In this document: piece after piece, positions 1-8,534 of the stretch
Numbering within the stretch: position 1 is the stretch's first letter
How the letters are laid out: every line of letters starts with the position of its first letter
NCBI GenBank assembly: GCA_944368215.1
Contig: CALVWX010000004.1
Span: forward strand, 1-64,000
Length of the DNA: 64,000 nucleotides
Source of the DNA: an uncultured Clostridia bacterium
GTDB taxonomy: Bacteria; Bacillota; Clostridia; Christensenellales; Borkfalkiaceae
Reading direction: 5' to 3'
Program-made: the position numbers and the translations under genes
Notes under the pieces: model-generated
Told to the model about the DNA's origin: nothing
Database searches by the model: none
The model's input: the letters and a program-made list of their open reading frames with translations, nothing else

Positions 1-32
1 GGCCGCGCTAAAGCGCGGCCGCCGCCTTTTTT
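1..32 (+). terminator. GC-rich hairpin followed by T-run
   Basis: Inverted repeat GGCCGCGC-TAAA-GCGCGGCC followed after six bases by TTTTTT. This looks like an intrinsic terminator for a rightward gene lying left of the window. It may also help end leftward transcription from the MBL gene at 89. Confidence 0.55.
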
Positions 33-88
33 ATTAATATCAGCAATTAAATTATATAACCGACAGCACTTACCGCAAAGTAACAAAC

Positions 89-1408
89 TTAACCGTTGTT
101 GAAGTCCGTGCGGTTTTGCTCCGTCCAGCCCCAGTCGGCGCAGGTGCGGTTGGCTTTGAACCAGTCGGTATCCTTAAGCTTTAAAGTATTGTTTGAGCAC
201 CACAGGCGGAGGCCTTCTTCACCGTTTTCACCAGACGGCCTGTAGTAGAAAACTATGTCGCCGTTCATTGAAGCGAAGCCTTCCGCACTGTCTTCGGCAA
301 GGGACGTGCAATAAACGGAATCGGTATACTGCGAAATTCTGTTAATAAAGTCCTGCGTGGGGAAGGTGTTGTCGTTATTGGTGGTGTATTCGGTAGAGCC
401 CGAACAGCAGCACACGGCGACGTGTTTGGGCTGAATTACCTGCAAAAGCTTATCGGTTGAGGAAGTTTTGCTGCCGTGGTGGCCGCCCTTGAAAAGCTCG
501 ACTTTGGGAAGGTCGTTGTTATCGACGAGGTACTCCTCTCCGTCGCCTTCGAGGTCGCCCGTGAAGAGATAATGGGAAGCCTGACCGCCCTGAGGCTGAT
601 AGCTTAAAAGCATGCACACGGAATAATCGTTTTCGTCCGAAGTTTCGTTCTCGTAGAAGTAATTATACAGGATATTCATGGTGAGCGTGCCGCTTTGGTT
701 TATGGCAAAGCTTTTTGAAGCGCCGTTGCGGCCGTACCAGCAGTCGTCGGCGTTGTAGACGGCCGTGCCGTATGTATCCGCGCAGTACTGCACGGCGGTT
801 GCGTAATCCTTGTATATCTGCGAATTTGTATTGTGGCGCGAGAACTGAATGAGCGTGCCTACTTCGAAGTTATATAATACGCCCGTGCGCTGACCGCCAG
901 AGGAATTGCCCACAAAACCCGCGATATGGTCCTGATGGGCGTGGGTGGCAATGACATATTCGAGCTTGCCGTCCCCGCAATACTGTTCGACGTAAGAATT
1001 TATCGTCGTGGCCGAGGACTTGCGCGAGCCCGCGTCTATAAGAATTTCCGTGTCGCCGCAGTCAATCAGCGTGCAGTCGCCCGTGTACTTGTTGCCAAGT
1101 TCCAAAAAATGAATGGAAAATTCCGAACCGGAAATTTCAGCGAGGTCGCCGGAAGGAATCTGTTCGGCTTCGGCGCCGTTGGTACCTTCGGGGTCGTCGA
1201 GGTTGCTGTCGTTGTAATAGAGCTGAGTGTACTCAAGGTATTCCTGACGGACTCTGTCTATAGCCCGGTTGAAAAGGTCGGGGCGGAGCACATACAAAAG
1301 TATGGCCGCGGCGATGATTATAATTACAATGATTATGAGCGCGGCGAGAAGCTTGGGGTGACGCCCGAAGAAACTTTTTTTGCTGCGCGATGAACGTTTA
1401 GCTGCCAT
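89..1408 (-). CDS. Membrane-anchored or secreted MBL-fold hydrolase, ComEC-hydrolase-like
   Basis: The 439-residue protein has a basic N-terminus and one strong hydrophobic segment (about residues 20-42), so the rest is probably outside the membrane. The metallo-beta-lactamase domain starts near residue 95. It shows the metal motif THAHQDH (around 155-161), FTGDLEGDGE (around 285) and GGHHGSKTSS (around 309-318). This pattern matches the ComEC/Rec2 C-terminal hydrolase and its free-standing homologues. No ComEC channel domain is present, so a DNA-uptake role cannot be assumed. A phosphodiesterase or nuclease acting on extracellular substrate is plausible from the family. It lies 17 bp downstream of valS on the same strand and may be cotranscribed with it. 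The start ATG follows a weak Shine-Dalgarno site. Confidence 0.85.
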   Translation of the reverse strand: MAAKRSSRSKKSFFGRHPKLLAALIIIVIIIIAAAILLYVLRPDLFNRAIDRVRQEYLEYTQLYYNDSNLDDPEGTNGAEAEQIPSGDLAEISGSEFSIHFLELGNKYTGDCTLIDCGDTEILIDAGSRKSSATTINSYVEQYCGDGKLEYVIATHAHQDHIAGFVGNSSGGQRTGVLYNFEVGTLIQFSRHNTNSQIYKDYATAVQYCADTYGTAVYNADDCWYGRNGASKSFAINQSGTLTMNILYNYFYENETSDENDYSVCMLLSYQPQGGQASHYLFTGDLEGDGEEYLVDNNDLPKVELFKGGHHGSKTSSTDKLLQVIQPKHVAVCCCSGSTEYTTNNDNTFPTQDFINRISQYTDSVYCTSLAEDSAEGFASMNGDIVFYYRPSGENGEEGLRLWCSNNTLKLKDTDWFKANRTCADWGWTEQNRTDFNNG

Positions 1409-1425
1409 ATATTATGCCACCAACC

Positions 1426-4044
1426 TTACTGAAGGGCCTTGAGCTGAGCGAGAATTTTTTCGCGCAGGTCCTGGAATTTGCCCAGTTTTTCGCGCTCGCT
1501 TTCGACGAGGTTTTTGGGCGCCTTGGAGATAAAGCCCTGATTGTTGAGCTTGGTGTCGGCACGGCGGATTTCCTCCGTCACGCGCTCGAGCTCCTTATTG
1601 AGCCTCTCCCTCTCCTTTTCGAAATCGACGAGTTCGCCCATGGGAATGTAGAGCGTGCATGCGGGAAGTACCTTGGTGACGAGCTTTTCGCCCGCCTCCT
1701 CCTGCGAGGAGACGAATTTGATTTCGGCCGCGCCGGCGAGCTTTAATATGCAGTCGGCATTGGCGGAAATTATGCGCTTATTTTCGGCCAGAACGTACAG
1801 CGTGACCTTTTTGGAGGGCGCGCAGCCCGTTTCGGTTTTGACGGCGCGGACGGCCTTTATTATGTCCATTACGCCTTCGAAGGCCGTGCTCTCCTTTTTA
1901 TACGAGAGCTTGGAGTTGTAGCGGGGGAAATCCTGAACCATAATCGAGCCCTCGGTGCCGGGGAGATTGCGGTAAATTTCGTCCGTGATGAAGGGCGCGA
2001 AGGGATGCAGGAGCTTTAAAGCGGTGACGAGCACGTAATGAAGAACGGAAATTGCGTTGTCCTTTCTGTCGTCGTCGTCAGACCACAGCGCGGGCTTGGT
2101 GAGTTCGATATACCAGTCGCAGAAGTCCGACCACATGAAGTCGTACAAAATCTGGCAGGCGACGCCGAGTTCGAACTTGTTCATGGCGAGGGTTACGTCG
2201 CGCACGGCAAAATTGAGCTTGGAAATTATCCATTTATCGGCGTGGGTGAGCTTGACTTCGGAAAGGGGCTTTATCTTCCTGCCTTCGCAGTTCATTACTA
2301 CATATCTGGAGGCGTTCCAGATTTTATTCATGAAGTTGCGGCAACTTTCCACCTTGGTATCCGAATAGCGCATGTCGTTGCCGGGGGCGACGCCCTGAAG
2401 GAGAGAAAAACGCAGGCTGTCGGCGCCGTATTTATCGATGACCTCGAGGGGGTCTACGCCGTTGCCGAGCGATTTGGACATCTTTCTTCCCTTGTCGTCG
2501 CGCACGATGCCGTGAATGAGCACGTAGCGGAAGGGAACTTTGCGCATGTGTTCGAGCCCCGAGAAAATCATCCTTGCGACCCAGAAGAAGATTATGTCGT
2601 AGCCCGTGACGAGGAGGTCGGTGGGATAGAAATAATCGAGGTCGGGCGTGTCGTCGGGATAACCCAGCGTTGAGAAAGGCCAGAGCGCCGAAGAGAACCA
2701 TGTGTCGAGCACGTCTTCGTCCTGATAAATGTTTTTGGAGCCGCAGTGCGGGCAGACGGTAGGGTCGGTCTTTTCACAGATTTCGGCGCCGCAGTCGGGG
2801 CAGTACCACACTGGTATGCGATGACCCCACCAGAGCTGGCGGGAAATGCACCAGTCCTTTACGTTCTCCATCCAGTTATAATATATTTTTGCAAACCTTT
2901 CGGGAATGAACGTCGTCTTTTTATAGGTAACGGCGTTGATTGCGGGGCGCGCGAGGGGCTGCATTTTTACGAACCACTGCTTGGAGACGATGGGTTCGAC
3001 GGTTGAATGGCAGCGGTAGCAATGGCCGACGTTGTGGGCGTGGGGTTCCTTCTTTAAAAGGTAGCCCTGCTCCTTGAGGTCGGCTTCGAGCGCCTTGCGG
3101 CATTCGTAGCGGTCCATGCCGGCATACTTTCCCGCGTTTTCGTTCATGGTGCCGTCGTCGTTCATTACGCGGACAACGGGAAGATTGTGGCGCAGACCGA
3201 CTTCGAAGTCGTTGGGGTCGTGGGCGGGCGTGATTTTTACGCAGCCGGTGCCGAATTCCATGTCGGCATGCTCGTCGCCGACGATGGGAATGGGTTTGTT
3301 GACTATGGGGAGAATGACGTTTTTGCCGATTAAGTGCTTATACCGCCCGTCTTCGGGGTTGACGGCCACGGCCGTGTCGCCGAACATGGTTTCGGGGCGG
3401 GTGGTTGCGACGACGAGATATTCATCGCTCCCCTCCACGGGGTATTTGAGGTGCCAGAAGAATGACTGTTCTTCGGCATACTCCACCTCCGCGTCGGAAA
3501 GGGCGGTTTTGCAACAGGGACACCAGTTGATTATGCGCGAGCCGCGGTAGATTAAACCCTTGTTGTAGAGGTTGACGAACACCTCCCTGACGGCCTTTGA
3601 GCATTTGTCGTCCATGGTGAAGGCGAGGCGCGACCAGTCGCAGGACGACCCCATCTTTTTAAGCTGGGTTATTATTCTGTTGCCGTACTTGTCCTTCCAC
3701 GCCCACGCGCGCTTTAAAAATTCGTCGCGGCCGACGTCCTGTTTGGTGAGGCCCTCTTCGGCCATCTGTTCGACAATTTTTACCTCGGTTGCGATGGAAG
3801 CGTGGTCGGTGCCGGGCAGCCAGAGGGCGCAATAGCCCTGCATGCGCTTGAAGCGGATGATGGCGTCCTGAAGGGTTGTATCGAGTGCGTGGCCCATGTG
3901 AAGCTGGCCCGTGATGTTGGGGGGCGGCATCATTATGGTGAAAGGCACTTTGTTGTCGTCGCGCTCGGCCCTGAAATAGCCGTGCTCTTCCCAATCCTTA
4001 TATAATTTGTCCTCGAAGTCGTGCGGGTTATAAGTTTTTTCCAT
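1426..4044 (-). CDS. valS: Valyl-tRNA synthetase
   Basis: Class Ia aminoacyl-tRNA synthetase charging tRNA-Val with valine in the cytoplasm. The 872-residue length is normal for bacterial ValRS. The HIGH signature appears as HMGH within [15 protein letters not shown] (about residues 40-54) and the KMSKS loop as KMSKSLGNG (about 524-532). The editing (CP1) insertion occupies roughly residues 180-360. The C-terminal 70 residues form the charged coiled coil typical of ValRS. The ATG is preceded by GAGGAGG at good spacing. The leader between the promoter (4175-4204) and the start is short and has no T-box, unlike leuA and ileS in this window. Confidence 0.97.
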   Translation of the reverse strand: MEKTYNPHDFEDKLYKDWEEHGYFRAERDDNKVPFTIMMPPPNITGQLHMGHALDTTLQDAIIRFKRMQGYCALWLPGTDHASIATEVKIVEQMAEEGLTKQDVGRDEFLKRAWAWKDKYGNRIITQLKKMGSSCDWSRLAFTMDDKCSKAVREVFVNLYNKGLIYRGSRIINWCPCCKTALSDAEVEYAEEQSFFWHLKYPVEGSDEYLVVATTRPETMFGDTAVAVNPEDGRYKHLIGKNVILPIVNKPIPIVGDEHADMEFGTGCVKITPAHDPNDFEVGLRHNLPVVRVMNDDGTMNENAGKYAGMDRYECRKALEADLKEQGYLLKKEPHAHNVGHCYRCHSTVEPIVSKQWFVKMQPLARPAINAVTYKKTTFIPERFAKIYYNWMENVKDWCISRQLWWGHRIPVWYCPDCGAEICEKTDPTVCPHCGSKNIYQDEDVLDTWFSSALWPFSTLGYPDDTPDLDYFYPTDLLVTGYDIIFFWVARMIFSGLEHMRKVPFRYVLIHGIVRDDKGRKMSKSLGNGVDPLEVIDKYGADSLRFSLLQGVAPGNDMRYSDTKVESCRNFMNKIWNASRYVVMNCEGRKIKPLSEVKLTHADKWIISKLNFAVRDVTLAMNKFELGVACQILYDFMWSDFCDWYIELTKPALWSDDDDRKDNAISVLHYVLVTALKLLHPFAPFITDEIYRNLPGTEGSIMVQDFPRYNSKLSYKKESTAFEGVMDIIKAVRAVKTETGCAPSKKVTLYVLAENKRIISANADCILKLAGAAEIKFVSSQEEAGEKLVTKVLPACTLYIPMGELVDFEKERERLNKELERVTEEIRRADTKLNNQGFISKAPKNLVESEREKLGKFQDLREKILAQLKALQ

Positions 4045-4060
4045 TGAATCCTCCTCACAA

Positions 4061-4070
4061 AAGTCTTGGC
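4061..4070 (-). repeat. Short shared upstream motif, copy 1 (valS leader)
   Basis: On the minus strand the valS leader reads GCCAAGACTT just before TTGTGAGGAGG and the start codon. The same motif, in a longer form, is found at 4258-4276 and in the ileS leader at 55422-55440. Confidence 0.4.
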
Positions 4071-4099
4071 CTGCGTTGACCGGAGCCTTTCGTGATTTT

Positions 4100-4130
4100 T
4101 TGCGCGGCCGCCTGATGCGCGCGGCCGCAA
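4100..4130 (-). other. GC-rich hairpin in the valS 5' leader
   Basis: Two GCGGCCGC palindromes separated by nine bases form a strong stem between the valS promoter and start codon. The hairpin is followed on the minus strand by AAAAAAT, not by a T-run, so it is not a normal terminator. It could stabilise the mRNA or be the same type of GC hairpin seen in other spacers here. Confidence 0.4.
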
Positions 4131-4174
4131 TTTATGTAGCGTATGTAAAATTATACTTGAAGCGATACGCAATT

Positions 4175-4204
4175 ATTATAATTTATCGGGGCGCGAATTG
4201 TCAA
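4175..4204 (-). promoter_or_regulatory. Promoter for valS
   Basis: On the minus strand: TTGACA (4199-4204), an 18-base spacer, TATAAT (4175-4180). This is a near-consensus housekeeping sigma promoter giving a leader of about 125 nt. Confidence 0.75.
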
Positions 4205-4252
4205 ATGTAAAATGACTTACATACAATGTATTATCGAAAAAATAATTCAATT

Positions 4253-4440
4253 AACGTAAGTCTTGGCTGACGCCGCCTGCGACTTACCGTTAGTTTGAGG
4301 AGCCCGCTCCTCTTTGTGCGATTTTTTTTGCACTCATATTATTTAATCGCACAAATTCACCACGGTGAGCCGCAAGTATGCGCAAATTGAGGCTACTTCG
4401 GGGAAATCAATTCCCCTCGTAACGTTAATTAACGGAGACT
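4253..4440 (+). promoter_or_regulatory. Highly structured leader before the ABC importer, class unknown
   Basis: Four consecutive perfect or near-perfect stems precede the start at 4445. They are AACGTAAGTC (4253-4262) with GACTTACCGTT, GAGGAG-CCCG-CTCCTC (4297-4312), TTTGTGCGAT (4313-4322) with ATCGCACAAA (4346-4355), and CGGGGAA-ATCAA-TTCCCC (4399-4416). CGTTAATTAACG (4423-4434) overlaps the ribosome binding site ACGGAG. I could not match it to the TPP, FMN, guanidine, SAM or T-box consensus. It may be a metabolite-sensing leader, or just stacked hairpins in a divergent spacer. Confidence 0.4.
4258..4276 (-). repeat. Short shared upstream motif, copy 2
   Basis: The minus strand reads GCGGCGTCAGCCAAGACTT. 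It differs at two of 19 positions from the copy in the ileS leader. It lies inside the first stem of the leader at 4253-4291. Confidence 0.4.
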
Positions 4441-4444
4441 GACA

Positions 4445-5443
4445 TTGAAAAATAAAATTATTTGTCTTTTCGCGGCGGCGGTGCTTTCGACCGCCATGCC
4501 GCTGGCTTTGGGTTCGTGCGCGACCGACAACGGCGTTATACGCATAAACGAGGTGACGCACTCGGTGTTCTATGCGCCCATGTACCTTGCCGACGGGCTG
4601 GGGTATTTTGAGGAAGAAGGCATAGAAATTGAGCTGACCAACGGCGGCGGCGCCGACGCGACGATGGCGGCCGTGCTTTCTGGCGGGGCGGACATAGGTT
4701 TCTGCGGACCGGAGGCCGCCATCTACGTGGCAATAGGCGGCAGCAACGACCAGCCAATGGTATTCGGCCAGCTTACAAAGCGCGACGGCAGCTTCCTTGT
4801 GGGGCGCACCGAAGAACCCGATTTTGAATGGTCCGACCTTGAGGGCAAGGAAATACTTGCCGGGCGAAAGGGCGGCGTGCCCGCGATGACCTTTGAATAC
4901 GCGCTCAAAGAACAGGGCGTAAACGCGACGCTAAATTACGACGTGGCATTCAACATGATGACAGCGGCGTTCGAGAGCGGCGTGGCAGACTACTGCACGA
5001 TGTTCGAGCCGGGCGCGAGCGAGTATCAGGCGCAGGGCAAGGGATACATAGTTGCGTCCGTCGGGCAGGAATCGGGCGAAGTGCCCTACACCTGCTTTAT
5101 GGCCAAACGCAGCTATATAGACGCCAACCCCGACAAAATCGAAGGATTTTTAAGGGCGGTGACAAAGGCGATTAAATATGTAAACGAAACCCCCTCTTCC
5201 ACCGTTGCGCAGCAGCTTGTGCCATACTTCGACGGAACGAGTGTATCCTCCCTCGAAGTTTCGCTCGACAGCTACAAGGCGATAGACGCGTGGGTTACAG
5301 ACATGGCCATGGAAGAGGGCGCGTTCAACCGTCTGCAGGACATAATAGAGAGCGCGGGCGAGCTTGAAAGGCGCGTTGAATTCGGGGAGATGGTTTTAAC
5401 CGACGTGGCGCACGCGGTGTATGAACAAGTGTACGGCAAATGA
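4445..5443 (+). CDS. ABC transporter substrate-binding lipoprotein, NMT1/SsuA-like
   Basis: 332-residue extracellular solute-binding protein. The start is TTG, chosen because GGAG (4434-4437) sits seven bases upstream. A lipoprotein signal peptide ends in the lipobox LGSC, with the lipidated cysteine at residue 25, so Lgt (8767-9645) would anchor it. The mature part has the NMT1/THI5 fold features, for example HSVFYAPMYLADGLGYFEEEGIEIEL and an RKGGVPAMTFEYAL segment. Members of this family bind nitrate, sulfonates, taurine, pyrimidine precursors of thiamine, or riboflavin. The ligand here cannot be read from sequence. It is the first gene of a complete importer operon and overlaps the ATPase gene by ATGA. 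Confidence 0.9.
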   Translation: MKNKIICLFAAAVLSTAMPLALGSCATDNGVIRINEVTHSVFYAPMYLADGLGYFEEEGIEIELTNGGGADATMAAVLSGGADIGFCGPEAAIYVAIGGSNDQPMVFGQLTKRDGSFLVGRTEEPDFEWSDLEGKEILAGRKGGVPAMTFEYALKEQGVNATLNYDVAFNMMTAAFESGVADYCTMFEPGASEYQAQGKGYIVASVGQESGEVPYTCFMAKRSYIDANPDKIEGFLRAVTKAIKYVNETPSSTVAQQLVPYFDGTSVSSLEVSLDSYKAIDAWVTDMAMEEGAFNRLQDIIESAGELERRVEFGEMVLTDVAHAVYEQVYGK

Positions 5444-6168
5444 TTGTTGAATTTAAAAACGTAGACTACACCTACCACACCTTAAGCGGCGAAACAGTGG
5501 CCTTAAAGGGCCTTAACTTAAGCATATCGCGGGGGCAATTCGTTTCCGTGATAGGACCTTCGGGGTGCGGCAAGACGACTATACTTTCGCTTGCGGCGGG
5601 GCTTTTGCAGCCGACCGGCGGGGAGATTGTGCGCGGGGACTGTGACTGCGGTTACATGTTGCAGCGCGATGCGCTGTTCCCGTGGAGGACGGTTGAGGGG
5701 AATATTTTTCTGCCCCTTGAAATACGCGGCGAAAGCAACGCCGAAACGCGCGCGAAAGCCGTAGAGCTGGCGGAAAAATACGGGCTTAAGGACTTTTTGA
5801 AAAAGAAGCCCAAGGAACTTTCGGGAGGAATGAGGCAGCGCGTGGCGCTTATACGCACGCTTGCGGCGGGCGCCGAGCTGCTTTTGCTCGACGAACCTTT
5901 TTCCGCGCTCGACTACCAGACGAGACTGGAGGTGTGCGACGACGTGCAGGCGATAATCAAAAACGAGCACAAGACGGCGCTTTTGGTCACGCACGACATA
6001 TCCGAAGCCATTGCGCTTTCAGACAGGGTAATAGTGCTTTCCGCACGGCCCGCGAGGGTGGTTGCCGAGCACGACATAACATTCGGCGACGGAACGCCCA
6101 AGTCGCGGCGGAATTCGGGGCAATTTGCACACACCTTTGAAATTTTAAGGGACGAACTGGGAATTTAA
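5440..6168 (+). CDS. ABC importer ATP-binding subunit, SsuB/TauB family
   Basis: 242-residue cytoplasmic ATPase that powers the importer. Walker A is GPSGCGKTT (about residues 39-47), the signature is LSGGMRQR (about 127-134), Walker B is LLLLDEPFSALD (about 147-158) and the switch histidine lies in VTHDISEA. Length and motifs are normal for the nitrate/sulfonate/taurine subfamily. Its ATG overlaps the stop of the binding-protein gene (ATGA), which implies coupled translation. A 10-bp-stem GC hairpin separates it from the permease gene. Confidence 0.95.
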   Translation: MIVEFKNVDYTYHTLSGETVALKGLNLSISRGQFVSVIGPSGCGKTTILSLAAGLLQPTGGEIVRGDCDCGYMLQRDALFPWRTVEGNIFLPLEIRGESNAETRAKAVELAEKYGLKDFLKKKPKELSGGMRQRVALIRTLAAGAELLLLDEPFSALDYQTRLEVCDDVQAIIKNEHKTALLVTHDISEAIALSDRVIVLSARPARVVAEHDITFGDGTPKSRRNSGQFAHTFEILRDELGI

Positions 6169-6177
6169 ATAAAGGCG

Positions 6178-6205
6178 GCCGCCGCGCCGCGTGCAGCGCG
6201 GCGGC
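6178..6205 (+). other. Intercistronic GC hairpin between ATPase and permease genes
   Basis: GCCGCCGCGC (6178-6187) pairs perfectly with GCGCGGCGGC (6196-6205). There is no T-run after it, so it is more likely an mRNA stability or processing element, or a mobile GC hairpin, than a terminator. It is placed where it could lower permease expression relative to the upstream genes. Confidence 0.5.
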
Positions 6206-6218
6206 AATAAATTAACCT

Positions 6219-7019
6219 ATGAAAAAAGTACAACAATATTCTGAAGGGCACGTCCGTTTTTTAAAGGGCGTGCGGAGAAAAAAAATAATTATCTGGTCGG
6301 CGCGGGCGGGGCTGCTTATTGCGCTGATTGCCATATGGGAGCTGTGCGCGCGCTTTGAGATAATCGACCCCTTTGTTACCTCCTCCCCCTCGCGCGTAAT
6401 TGCGACCATAGGCGAGCTGTACGCGACGGGCAATTTGTTTTACCACATAGGCATAACGCTTATGGAGACGATAACAGGATTTTTTGCCGCCGTGATTTTA
6501 GGCTACGCCATAGCCGTGGCGCTGTGGATGAGCGACGGCGCGAGGAAGATATTCGAACCGTACATCGTAGTGCTGAACGCCCTGCCAAAAATTGCGCTGG
6601 GACCTTTGATAATCATATGGATGGGCACGGGATACACGGCCATAATATTCATGACGATAATAGTGGCCATAATCGTCTGCATAATGAACACGCTGACCGG
6701 CTTTTTGCAGGTGGACGGCACAATGCTGACGCTCATGCGGGCGCTGGGAGCGACAAAGCGGCAGACGCTTACAAAACTTGTAATACCCGCCTCCCTGCCG
6801 CAGCTTATGAACACCCTTAAAGTGGCCGTGGGGCTGGCGTGGATAGGCTCGATTATGGGCGAATACATCGTCTCGCGCGCGGGGCTGGGGTATTTGATAG
6901 TGTACGGCGGGCAGGTATTCAGACTCGACCTTGTAATGACTGCGACGATAATCCTATGCGCGCTTGCGGGCGCGATGTATGCCGTCGTCGCATTGGTTGA
7001 AAAGGTTCTTACAAAATAA
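6219..7019 (+). CDS. ABC importer permease, SsuC/TauC family
   Basis: 266-residue integral membrane subunit. A short basic N-terminus is followed by about six hydrophobic segments. The binding-protein-dependent transport signature lies around residues 170-200 (EAA-like loop ...LMRALGATKRQTLTKLVIPASLPQLMN), where it contacts the ATPase. Length is typical. It completes the three-gene importer begun at 4445. The strong hairpin at 7026-7049 ends the operon. Confidence 0.94.
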   Translation: MKKVQQYSEGHVRFLKGVRRKKIIIWSARAGLLIALIAIWELCARFEIIDPFVTSSPSRVIATIGELYATGNLFYHIGITLMETITGFFAAVILGYAIAVALWMSDGARKIFEPYIVVLNALPKIALGPLIIIWMGTGYTAIIFMTIIVAIIVCIMNTLTGFLQVDGTMLTLMRALGATKRQTLTKLVIPASLPQLMNTLKVAVGLAWIGSIMGEYIVSRAGLGYLIVYGGQVFRLDLVMTATIILCALAGAMYAVVALVEKVLTK

Positions 7020-7025
7020 AATTAT

Positions 7026-7049
7026 GCCGCCGCCCGAATGGGCGGCGGC
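7026..7049 (+). terminator. Terminator of the ABC importer operon
   Basis: GCCGCCGCCC-GAAT-GGGCGGCGGC, a perfect 10-bp stem seven bases after the permease stop, followed by ATTTGCC. The T-run is poor but the position fits. Confidence 0.6.
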
Positions 7050-7058
7050 ATTTGCCTT

Positions 7059-7084
7059 GCGGCCCGCGCCTCGGCGCGGGCCGC
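7059..7084 (-). terminator. GC hairpin downstream of the small gene at 7117
   Basis: Perfect 12-bp stem GCGGCCCGCGCC-TC-GGCGCGGGCCGC, located between the ABC operon end and the leftward small gene. It could end leftward transcription. The downstream side is not clearly T-rich. Confidence 0.45.
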
Positions 7085-7116
7085 AGAATTCTTTATGAGT
7101 ATAATGCGGCAAGGCG

Positions 7117-7353
7117 TTATGCGGCCGAAAAAGCCACCTCCCTTTTTACGCCCGCGTAAAAGGCGCGCTCGCGCGTGTTGAGGCCACGGAGAGAGTCGAG
7201 TTCGCGCAAAAGTTCTTCGCTGTCGCGCACAACGTACACTCCGTCGTAGACAGTATAAGTTTGTCCGTCCGACGTGATAAGGTCTATTTCGCCCGCGCGC
7301 TCGGCGCGGATACGCATCTTCTGACTACGGATATAAGCGGTGAAATTCATTGC
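7117..7353 (-). CDS. Small hypothetical protein (78 residues)
   Basis: I do not recognise the family. The protein starts MNFTAYIRSQKMRIRAERAG and is predicted soluble and mixed alpha/beta, with no membrane segment. The start at 7353 is preferred over an in-frame ATG two codons upstream. The GGGGG ribosome binding site is eight bases from the chosen ATG and only three from the other. It is divergent from the WYL regulator at 7543, and the 190-bp spacer holds a palindrome, so the two genes may be regulated together. Confidence 0.65.
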   Translation of the reverse strand, partial: AMNFTAYIRSQKMRIRAERAGEIDLITSDGQTYTVYDGVYVVRDSEELLRELDSLRGLNTRERAFYAGVKREVAFSAA

Positions 7354-7399
7354 ATGCACCCCCGAATGTTTTTTACATTAACTATTATATCAATATATG

Positions 7400-7428
7400 T
7401 TGACATAAATTGTCATGTATGATAAAAT
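7400..7428 (+). promoter_or_regulatory. Promoter of the WYL regulator with an overlapping palindrome
   Basis: TTGACA (7400-7405), 17-base spacer, TAAAAT (7423-7428). A perfect inverted repeat TGACA-TAAAT-TGTCA (7401-7415) covers the -35 box and is a candidate operator, possibly for autoregulation by the HTH/WYL protein. A TATAAT for the opposite strand lies at 7383-7388, so the same site could control the divergent small gene. Confidence 0.6.
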
Positions 7429-7542
7429 TTTTTTAGCATTTTTTAAAAAAATTTTGCAAAAAGTATTGACATTTGCCGTAAGACTTGTGCGGCGCGAAAT
7501 TTTTGAGCCGCGCTTACGACATATTATATGGAGGACGGTGCG

Positions 7543-8457
7543 ATGAAATACCGCATTATGGTAAAAATTCTGGCAACGCTTTTATCTAAGCGCAAAGTGA
7601 CGGCCAAGGAACTTGCCGACAAGTACGAGGTTTCATTAAGGACGGTTTACAGGTACATTGAAGACCTTTCGGTGGCGGGAATACCCATCGACGTGGTGCG
7701 CGGAAGGTACGGCGGGATAACCATTTCGGACGCGTACAGACTGCCCGCAGGATACTTTACGCGCGAGGAATACCAAGCGGCGTGCAACGCACTGAATGCG
7801 TGGGCCGCTCAGGTGGGCGACGAGGCGGCCCTTTCGGCATTGGATAAAATCGAAAGGCAGCGCAAGGACGACAAGCGCGAGTTGGCCGTAAGCGGAAACA
7901 TAATCGTCGACGGCGGCGTCTGGGGCGACACGGGAGCGTATTCGGACAAGATGAAGGCGTGCGAGCGCGCCGTGAACGAGTGCGCAAGCGTGCAGATAGA
8001 TTATATTTCGCGCGAGGGCGAGCACAGCCGCAGGGTTATTGACCCGTATGTGCTCATTTTAAAGCGCAACGTGTGGTACGTTTACGCATTCTGCCACACA
8101 AAACAGGACTTCAGGACATTCAAAATCGGGCGCATAAAAAAGCTGTGGTTTACGGGCGGGCATTTCGAGCGCAAGGAAATTTCAAAAGAGGACATACCCT
8201 TGGATTTCTTTTACACCCCCGACGAGATGACGGACGTGACGCTTGAGATTGAAAGGAGTGCGCTGGCCGACGCGGAGGAATGGCTGGGCGTCGATTCGAT
8301 AGAGCCGCGCGGCAACGCGCTGATATGCGAAGTAAAGCTGCCTTCCGACGGGCTGGCAAACAAAATTCTGTCCTTCGGCGGCGCGGTTAAAGTGCTGGCG
8401 CCGCAGTCGCTTGCAGACGAGGTAAAGAGCATTGCGGGGCGGATATGCGCCGGATAA
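7543..8457 (+). CDS. HTH/WYL-domain transcriptional regulator (DeoR/YafY type)
   Basis: 304-residue DNA-binding regulator. An N-terminal winged helix-turn-helix (about residues 1-55, with KVTAKELADKYEVSLRTVYR and EDLSVAGIPI) is followed by a WYL domain (about 130-215, containing VWYVYAFCHTKQDFRTFKIGRI) and a WCX-like C-terminal extension. WYL domains are thought to bind nucleic acid or nucleotide-like ligands. The start at 7543 is chosen because GGAGG (7530-7534) lies eight bases upstream. The ATG at 7528 overlaps that site. No defence or repair genes adjoin it, so its target may be the divergent small gene. Confidence 0.88.
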   Translation: MKYRIMVKILATLLSKRKVTAKELADKYEVSLRTVYRYIEDLSVAGIPIDVVRGRYGGITISDAYRLPAGYFTREEYQAACNALNAWAAQVGDEAALSALDKIERQRKDDKRELAVSGNIIVDGGVWGDTGAYSDKMKACERAVNECASVQIDYISREGEHSRRVIDPYVLILKRNVWYVYAFCHTKQDFRTFKIGRIKKLWFTGGHFERKEISKEDIPLDFFYTPDEMTDVTLEIERSALADAEEWLGVDSIEPRGNALICEVKLPSDGLANKILSFGGAVKVLAPQSLADEVKSIAGRICAG

Positions 8458-8498
8458 CGACACATTAATAATTTTTTTTGACTAAATTTTACAAAATA

Positions 8499-8528
8499 CT
8501 TGCCAAACTTGGCAAGATATGGTAAAAT
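8499..8528 (+). promoter_or_regulatory. Promoter with embedded perfect operator for the candidate small RNA
   Basis: TTGCCA (8500-8505), 17-base spacer, TAAAAT (8523-8528). The -35 box is inside a perfect 18-bp inverted repeat CTTGCCAA-AC-TTGGCAAG (8499-8516). A repressor bound here would block the promoter. Confidence 0.65.
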
Positions 8529-8534
8529 GTAAAA

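Noticed and set aside
4253..4440. TPP, FMN or guanidine riboswitch before the ABC importer
   Set aside because: None of the conserved core sequences of these classes could be found; only generic stems are visible.
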